Of a stretch of 64,000 bases of DNA, positions 59,254 to 64,000 are shown in pieces. The stretch comes from Tenacibaculum sp. Bg11-29. GTDB lineage: Bacteria; Bacteroidota; Bacteroidia; Flavobacteriales; Flavobacteriaceae. The translations under genes were made by a program, and so were the position numbers. The notes below the pieces were generated by a model. The model searched no databases, was not told the origin of the DNA, and was given only the letters and a program-made list of their open reading frames with translations. The stretch is from positions 3,937,501-4,001,500 of the forward strand of contig NZ_PJBB01000003.1 of assembly GCF_002836595.1 (NCBI RefSeq), read 5' to 3'. The number at the start of each line of letters is the position of its first letter. Within the stretch, counting starts at the first letter, position 1.

Positions 59254-59778
59254 ATGACAAAGACAATCAAAATATTACCTCTAATAATACTTTTTGTAAT
59301 GAGTTATACTTCATATTCTCAAAAGAGTCTTTTGAAAAAAAAATTAAGTATGAATTTCACTAACATTACAAGTTTAATAAACCTTGAAGAGTTTGAAAAA
59401 ATAAAAGAATTTATACTTAAAAATGGAGATAAAAGAACTTATCGAAATTATGATAATAATAACCCTCATTATAAATTCACGAATTGTAACGTATTTATGG
59501 GCGCTGATATTGGACAACGTAATATAAATAATGATCCGAAAATTTCAGACTTTAATCAAGTAACGATAACCAATTTAGATTCTGATATTATATATTATGA
59601 GCTTATTGTTATTAGAAAAGGAGATTTAAAAGCTGAAAAAGCATGGATTAAAAAAGGAATGAAAGAAGAACAGGTATATCTAGTAGATATTTATGATAAA
59701 GGATTAAAATTAATGAAAAATAATTTACCCATTTATTTAAAACAAATAAAAAAGGAAAGTGCTTTTTATACAAATTGA
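59254..59778 (+). CDS. Secreted hypothetical protein
   Basis: 174 residues. Signal peptide (1-22, IILFVMSYTSYSQ) and a soluble alpha/beta domain. No family known. Convergent with the TetR gene, 12 bp apart. Confidence 0.62.
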   Translation: MTKTIKILPLIILFVMSYTSYSQKSLLKKKLSMNFTNITSLINLEEFEKIKEFILKNGDKRTYRNYDNNNPHYKFTNCNVFMGADIGQRNINNDPKISDFNQVTITNLDSDIIYYELIVIRKGDLKAEKAWIKKGMKEEQVYLVDIYDKGLKLMKNNLPIYLKQIKKESAFYTN

Positions 59779-59790
59779 CTCAATCACATA

Positions 59791-60420
59791 TCAATCAAAA
59801 AAATCTGGTAATACATTTTTAAACTCTTTTTTACCTTTATCAGTAAGAAATGGATACAACATACTAAAAAGTGTATTTACTTGATTATCTATCGCTGTTT
59901 CCTTCAAAATAATAGAATAAAGCCCAGTAGAATACAACCAAGTATTCCCATAATTAATCATCCTTTCTGCTAACAAATTGTATTCTACGTTAAAAGAAGC
60001 ATCCTTCATTAAGTTTTTATTTTTCATCATTTTGAACAAAAACAAGCAACCATTAACCCTATTTTTATAAACTTCTGTAAAATGTTTTTTTACTTTCTCA
60101 CTAACACTTAAAAGATTATATAAATCTGTCCAAAAATATTTATAAGCAATCATTCTTCTCATACTATGCTCAATATCATTTCTAATTTGAGCCATTGACA
60201 AGTCTATATTTGGTAAGCTCTCAATTCTTTCATCAAATTCTAAAACCATTTCAAAATACAAAGCTTCGAATATATCTTCTCGTTTTTTAAAATGATAGTT
60301 TAAATTACCAGAACTCATATTTAATTCTAAAGCAATCATTCTTATAGTTACTTGACTATAACCACTTTTATTAAAAAGTGTTCTTGCTGTTTCTAAAATC
60401 ATTTTTTTTCTTTTACTCAT
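59791..60420 (-). CDS. TetR/AcrR family transcriptional regulator
   Basis: 209 residues. N-terminal HTH: ILETARTLFNKSGYSQVTIRM is the helix-turn-helix entry and LNMSSGNLNYHFKKREDI the recognition helix. Divergent from an alpha/beta hydrolase at 60475, with tandem repeats between them, so it likely controls both. Confidence 0.87.
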   Translation of the reverse strand: MSKRKKMILETARTLFNKSGYSQVTIRMIALELNMSSGNLNYHFKKREDIFEALYFEMVLEFDERIESLPNIDLSMAQIRNDIEHSMRRMIAYKYFWTDLYNLLSVSEKVKKHFTEVYKNRVNGCLFLFKMMKNKNLMKDASFNVEYNLLAERMINYGNTWLYSTGLYSIILKETAIDNQVNTLFSMLYPFLTDKGKKEFKNVLPDFFD

Positions 60421-60468
60421 TAGTAAACTTGTCCTAAAAAAATATTATTAGTAAATTTGTCCTAAAAA
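60421..60468 (+). promoter_or_regulatory. Tandem operator and promoter between tetR-type gene and hydrolase
   Basis: TAGTAAACTTGTCCTAAAAA (60421-60440) and TAGTAAATTTGTCCTAAAAA (60449-60468), 28-bp period. The second holds a -7 box TAAATTTG (60452-60459), and TTG at 60429 fits -33 with a 20-bp spacer, so bound repressor would block the hydrolase promoter. Confidence 0.65.
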
Positions 60469-60474
60469 TACAAA

Positions 60475-61332
60475 ATGGCATCATTATACAAGTCAGGATT
60501 AGGAAAAAAAGAAATAATAAATCTTTACAATCAAAAGTTAAAGGAATTACAAATAACATATAAGTATAAATTGATTGACACCAATTTTGGAGAAACCAAT
60601 ATTATTATAGTTGGAGACGCTACAAAACCTCCTTTAATAGTAATACATGGATCAAACGGCTGTGCTCCGATCGCCTTAGAAACTTACCCTACTCTTTCTA
60701 AAAAATTTCAAATATTTGCAATTGATGTTTTAGCGCAACCAAATAAAAGTGCAGAAACTAGATTAAGTATGAAAGATAACAGTTATGGATTATGGATAAA
60801 CGAACTAATTAATAAGCTTGAATTAAAAAATGTAACTATGGCTGGTTTTTCATTTGGTGGATTAATAATTCTAAAAACATTAATTCAAGATGAAAGTAAT
60901 ATCAAAGAAATATTCTTATCAGCTCCTGCATTTATAGTGAATGGAAACCCATTAGTGGCATTATTCAAGGTATTTATTCCAATGAAACGATATATAAAAA
61001 CTCAAAAAAGAAAATATCTTGAAAATTTTTTAAATACACTTTTCACAGATAAAGACGAATTTGCTCTTAACTATTTATCTAAAGTGTTTTTACATTTTAA
61101 AATGGATTTCACTCCCGTTCCTGTAATAAAACAAAAAGAAGCTGCATTACTAAAAACACCAATTACCATAATTGCTGCAAAAAAAGATATTATGTTTCCA
61201 GGGGTAAAAATGCTTAAACGTGCAAAGAAGATTTTTCCGTCTTTAAAAAACACTATTTTATTAGAAAATTCAAAGCACGTTCAAAATAAAAACGATAATA
61301 GTAAAATAGAGCAATTGATATTGAATGAATAA
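60475..61332 (+). CDS. Alpha/beta hydrolase
   Basis: 285 residues. PLIVIHGSNGCAP (oxyanion HG), the nucleophile elbow GFSFGG (Ser about 125), late Asp in AAKKDIMFPG and His in SKHVQ. Substrate unknown. Divergent from the TetR-type regulator. Confidence 0.85.
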   Translation: MASLYKSGLGKKEIINLYNQKLKELQITYKYKLIDTNFGETNIIIVGDATKPPLIVIHGSNGCAPIALETYPTLSKKFQIFAIDVLAQPNKSAETRLSMKDNSYGLWINELINKLELKNVTMAGFSFGGLIILKTLIQDESNIKEIFLSAPAFIVNGNPLVALFKVFIPMKRYIKTQKRKYLENFLNTLFTDKDEFALNYLSKVFLHFKMDFTPVPVIKQKEAALLKTPITIIAAKKDIMFPGVKMLKRAKKIFPSLKNTILLENSKHVQNKNDNSKIEQLILNE

Positions 61333-61335
61333 CGC

Positions 61336-62100
61336 TTAAATAGCTAACAAATCATCGTAAATAAAAGTGTAACCCAATTGTTTTTGTACCTTATCTGAAT
61401 TAATAATTTTATATTTTAAAGGAAAAGAGTCGTCAAAAACTGGTGGTGCTGTTTTTAATATTTTTCGAGCATTTAAATAATATTCTTCTCGTGTTGGATG
61501 ATGGTTTGAACAAGCATTGAATACTTCATTCCAACTATTTTGTTTTATTATTTGATAAATAATACCGATACAATCATCTTGATGTATCATATTTACAAAA
61601 CCTTTTGGATGTGGTATTTTCTTATCCTTAAACCAATTTCCTGGTCGTCGTTCTTGCCCAAACAATCCTGCAAAACGGATTATTGTTGTATCTAAACTTA
61701 TATTTTCTCTAAATGCATTTTCTATTTCAACTAAAGGAGCGTTTATTGTTGCACATTCTTCAGTAACCTCTCTATTTAAGCTAGGATATACTGAAGTAGA
61801 ACTTATAAAAAGTACTTTTTTAATAGGAGATTTCTCTATTTCTTTAAGTAAACTTTTAAAACCCAAAAGATTCTTTGAAGTGATTGCAACAATCAATATT
61901 TCAGATGCTAAAAAAGGTTGAATAGTTTCTTCAATAACCTCATCAATATCAACTAAAAAAGGGTAAATTTCGTCCTCCTCTAAAATGGTCAACTTATCTA
62001 CTGATGTAGTAGATCCTTTTATTTTAAAACCTTTGTTTTTTAAAAATATAGCTAAAGGTTTCCCTAGCCAACCACAACCTAAAATACTAACATCCTTCAT
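61336..62100 (-). CDS. NAD(P)-dependent oxidoreductase, YeeZ-like extended SDR
   Basis: 254 residues. VSILGCGWLGKPLAIFL dinucleotide loop and VLFISSTSVYPSLN at the usual catalytic Ser/Tyr site; RPGNWFKDKKIPHPKGFVNM is shared with the YeeZ-type family. Overlaps the aquaporin gene by 14 bp, so co-transcribed with it. Confidence 0.8.
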   Translation of the reverse strand: MKDVSILGCGWLGKPLAIFLKNKGFKIKGSTTSVDKLTILEEDEIYPFLVDIDEVIEETIQPFLASEILIVAITSKNLLGFKSLLKEIEKSPIKKVLFISSTSVYPSLNREVTEECATINAPLVEIENAFRENISLDTTIIRFAGLFGQERRPGNWFKDKKIPHPKGFVNMIHQDDCIGIIYQIIKQNSWNEVFNACSNHHPTREEYYLNARKILKTAPPVFDDSFPLKYKIINSDKVQKQLGYTFIYDDLLAI

Positions 62101-62752
62101 TACAACAAGTATCGTCTTTTACTAATTTACAAGAAATCACTGCTAATAAAGCACCTAAAATTGGAGCTAATATATACAACCATAAATGCTCTAAATGACC
62201 AGATATTAAAGCTGGTGCAATAGAACGAACAGGGTTCATAGAGGCTTTTGTCATTGGCCCTGCAAACATTGCTTCTAATAATACAACTCCACCAATAGCA
62301 ATTCCTGCCATAACTCCAACTTCTTTACTTCCAGTAGAAACATTAATAATAGTTAACATTAAAAAGAAAGTTAATAATATTTCTAAAATAAATGCCCGCC
62401 ATGGCTCTAATGTAGGAATCGTTGCTCCGTAATATTCACTTGCAGGAAACAACACCCATAAAATAAGACTTGCTAATAATGCTCCTAGTAACTGCGCAAT
62501 AATATATTTCGGAACTTCTTTCCAAGAAAATCGTTTCGAAAAAGCAAAAGCTAATGTTACAGCTGGGTTAAAATGAGCTCCAGATATTTCTCCAAAAGCA
62601 TATATCATTGCCATTACAATTAACCCCCAAGTTATAGCAACCCCTGTATGTGTTAAATCACTTCCTCCTGTTATTTCATTTACCGTCATTGCGCCTGTAC
62701 CACAAAAAACTAAAGCAAAAGTTCCTATTAATTCTGAAATGTATTTTTTCAT
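62087..62752 (-). CDS. MIP-family aquaporin / glycerol channel
   Basis: 221 residues with six membrane segments. Two pore motifs: HFNPAVT (about 71) and SMNPVRS (about 171), NPV in place of NPA in the second. Cys-rich C-terminal tail DDTCCNEGC is unusual and may bind metal. Water or small-solute channel of the inner membrane; first gene of the pair with 61336-62100. Confidence 0.87.
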   Translation of the reverse strand: MKKYISELIGTFALVFCGTGAMTVNEITGGSDLTHTGVAITWGLIVMAMIYAFGEISGAHFNPAVTLAFAFSKRFSWKEVPKYIIAQLLGALLASLILWVLFPASEYYGATIPTLEPWRAFILEILLTFFLMLTIINVSTGSKEVGVMAGIAIGGVVLLEAMFAGPMTKASMNPVRSIAPALISGHLEHLWLYILAPILGALLAVISCKLVKDDTCCNEGC

Positions 62753-62861
62753 GTTGCAAATATCAATTAAAAACTTGGTATTTATTTTAAGTTTTCGTTA
62801 ACATTTAACTATCTAATTCCTTGTAAATTTAGCATCAAGAATATAACCTAAATCAATTATC

Positions 62862-63701
62862 ATGAAAAAAATAGTTTTAAGTTTATTTGTAGCTGCCATA
62901 ACTCTAACTACAAATGCTCAAATAAAAACTCCAGCTCCTAGCCCTTCTTCTAAATTAGAACAAGCAGTTGGCTTAACAGATGTAACTCTTGACTACTCTA
63001 GACCAGGAATGAGAGGTAGAACAATTTTTGGAGATTTAGTTCCTTTTAATAAAGTATGGAGAACAGGAGCAAATGCAAACACAAAAGTAACCTTTAGTAG
63101 TAACGTTACTATTGACGGAAAAGAATTAAAGAAAGGAACTTATGCTTTATATACAAAACCAGCAAAAGATTCTTGGGAAATTATTTTTTATACTGATGCT
63201 GACAACTGGGGAACTCCTAGAAAATGGGACGATAGTAAAGTAGCGTTATCAACTACTGCAAAAGTTCAACCAATGCCTATGAAAATAGAAACTTTTACGC
63301 TTTCTATTGATGATATTACAAACGGCTCTGCTGTTTTGGGTATCTTATGGGAAAACGCTTATGTAGGTGTTAAATTTAACACACCTACTGACAAGGGAGT
63401 TGAAGCTAGTATTGCTAAAACAATGCAAGGACCATCTGCTGGAGATTATTTTAGTGCTGCAAAGTATTATTTAGATGAAGGAAAAGATATTAAGAAAGCT
63501 AAAACATGGATTAACAAAGCAGTTGATATGACTAAAGACAAGCCTCGTTTTTGGTATTCTCGTCAACAAGCATTAATCTTAGCAAAAGCTGGAGATAAAA
63601 AAGGAGCTATTAAAGCTGCAAAAGCATCTTTAGCTGGTGCTGAAAAAGCAGGAAATGCAGACTATATTAAAATGAATAAAGATTTTTTATCTAAAATGTA
63701 A
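62862..63701 (+). CDS. DUF2911 domain secreted protein
   Basis: 279 residues. Signal peptide (1-19), then the DUF2911 domain (VTLDYSRPGMRGRTIFG, WRTGANANTKVTF, GTYALYT, WEIIFY) and a C-terminal TPR-like helical part (YLDEGKDIKKAKTWINKAVD). Common in Bacteroidota; function unknown. Terminator follows at 63742. Confidence 0.9.
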   Translation: MKKIVLSLFVAAITLTTNAQIKTPAPSPSSKLEQAVGLTDVTLDYSRPGMRGRTIFGDLVPFNKVWRTGANANTKVTFSSNVTIDGKELKKGTYALYTKPAKDSWEIIFYTDADNWGTPRKWDDSKVALSTTAKVQPMPMKIETFTLSIDDITNGSAVLGILWENAYVGVKFNTPTDKGVEASIAKTMQGPSAGDYFSAAKYYLDEGKDIKKAKTWINKAVDMTKDKPRFWYSRQQALILAKAGDKKGAIKAAKASLAGAEKAGNADYIKMNKDFLSKM

Positions 63702-63741
63702 TTCTTATTTTAGTAAAAAATTAATTTCGTTTATATATCAT

Positions 63742-63775
63742 AAAATGCCCACTATTTTAATTGTGGGCATTTTTT
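63742..63775 (+). terminator. Terminator after the DUF2911 gene
   Basis: AAAATGCCCAC / GTGGGCATTTT (63742-63752 with 63763-63773), 10-base loop, T-run. Confidence 0.88.
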
Positions 63776-63817
63776 GGTTTTATAAACTATTTTTACCACC
63801 TCTTAAAAAACAAATGC

Positions 63818-63825
63818 TAACTTTG
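63818..63825 (+). promoter_or_regulatory. -7 box TAACTTTG
   Basis: Exact TAnnTTTG match, 4 bp before the ATG at 63830; near-leaderless arrangement. Confidence 0.5.
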
Positions 63826-63829
63826 TTTT

Positions 63830-64000
63830 ATGAAAAAATCAATAGCGATCATTGGTGGAGGTTCTTCTGCTCTTATTACTGCTGCTTTCTTAGATCCTAA
63901 TAAATTTAATATTACTATTTATGAAAAAAAGAAATCGTTAGGAAGAAAGTTTCTTGTTGCTGGTGATGGCGGGTTTAACCTCAGCCACGGAGAAGCTATT
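63830..64000 (+). CDS. NAD(P)/FAD-dependent oxidoreductase, HI0933/YhiN-like (partial)
   Basis: 57 residues up to the right edge. SIAIIGGGSSALITAAFL is the FAD-binding dinucleotide loop, and LGRKFLVAGDGGFNLSH matches the family's GRKLL.SGnGRcN block. The remaining ~340 residues are outside the window. Confidence 0.85.
   Translation, partial: MKKSIAIIGGGSSALITAAFLDPNKFNITIYEKKKSLGRKFLVAGDGGFNLSHGEAI

Overview
The window comes from a low-GC marine-type Flavobacteriaceae chromosome, probably close to Tenacibaculum or Polaribacter. The evidence is the gldF-gldG gliding genes, a DUF4294 protein, a Bacteroidota-type FabV, the purC/phoH neighbourhood, and promoters of the Bacteroidota form TTTG-N17-20-TAnnTTTG. 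The chromosomal frame is 1-7.68 kb (a serine-palmitoyltransferase-like AOS enzyme, a two-subunit molybdenum hydroxylase, and a purC-hypothetical-fabV operon) and 38.08-64 kb (phoH, SAM hydroxide adenosyltransferase, gldFG, a helicase, Crp/Fnr regulators with neighbouring genes, a SulP transporter, an aquaporin and others).

Between purC and phoH sits a 30.4-kb integrated island. Its ends are marked by a 75-bp direct repeat of the 3' end of phoH (7685-7759 and 38081-38155, 5 mismatches). A tyrosine integrase lies just inside the phoH-proximal end, and a 22-bp motif is repeated in direct orientation inside both ends. The backbone of the island includes a truncated ArdC-like/P-loop fusion, a C39-like protease, a LuxR-type HTH protein, a large HTH-containing putative replication protein with small companions, a phage-type repressor and an excisionase-like protein. 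No relaxase or coupling protein is visible.

The most striking content is two blocks (about 11-22.8 kb and 30.3-36.7 kb) of small, mostly unrecognised genes that all read on the minus strand. Each is separated from the next by a folded repeat of 70-200 bp. The block is built like an integron cassette array. Each cassette starts with GTTRnnnnnn and ends with the exact reverse complement before the next repeat (15 of 18 cassettes match perfectly over 9-10 bp, 1 has a single G-T type mismatch, 1 is visibly degenerate, and the tenth base varies in some). This is what attC recombination (R' GTTRRRY / R'' RYYYAAC) leaves behind. The cassettes are grouped behind repeated constant modules. Each module has a long hairpin ending AAACAA at the upstream side, and GTTAGCAAAAAG plus a terminator at the downstream side, so each looks like its own attI-type insertion point. 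No IntI-type integrase is visible; the only recombinase is the phoH-type integrase that immediately precedes the first module.

Non-cassette genes occupy a second insertion point inside the constant modules. They include two double-glycine-leader, cysteine-rich peptides, two copies of an ASCH-domain gene and small membrane proteins. Degenerate plus-strand copies of the same attC-like repeats occur outside the island at 46.7, 49.6 and 52.5 kb, next to a duplicated helicase 3' end and a frameshifted J-domain gene, so the cassette system appears to have touched the chromosome as well.
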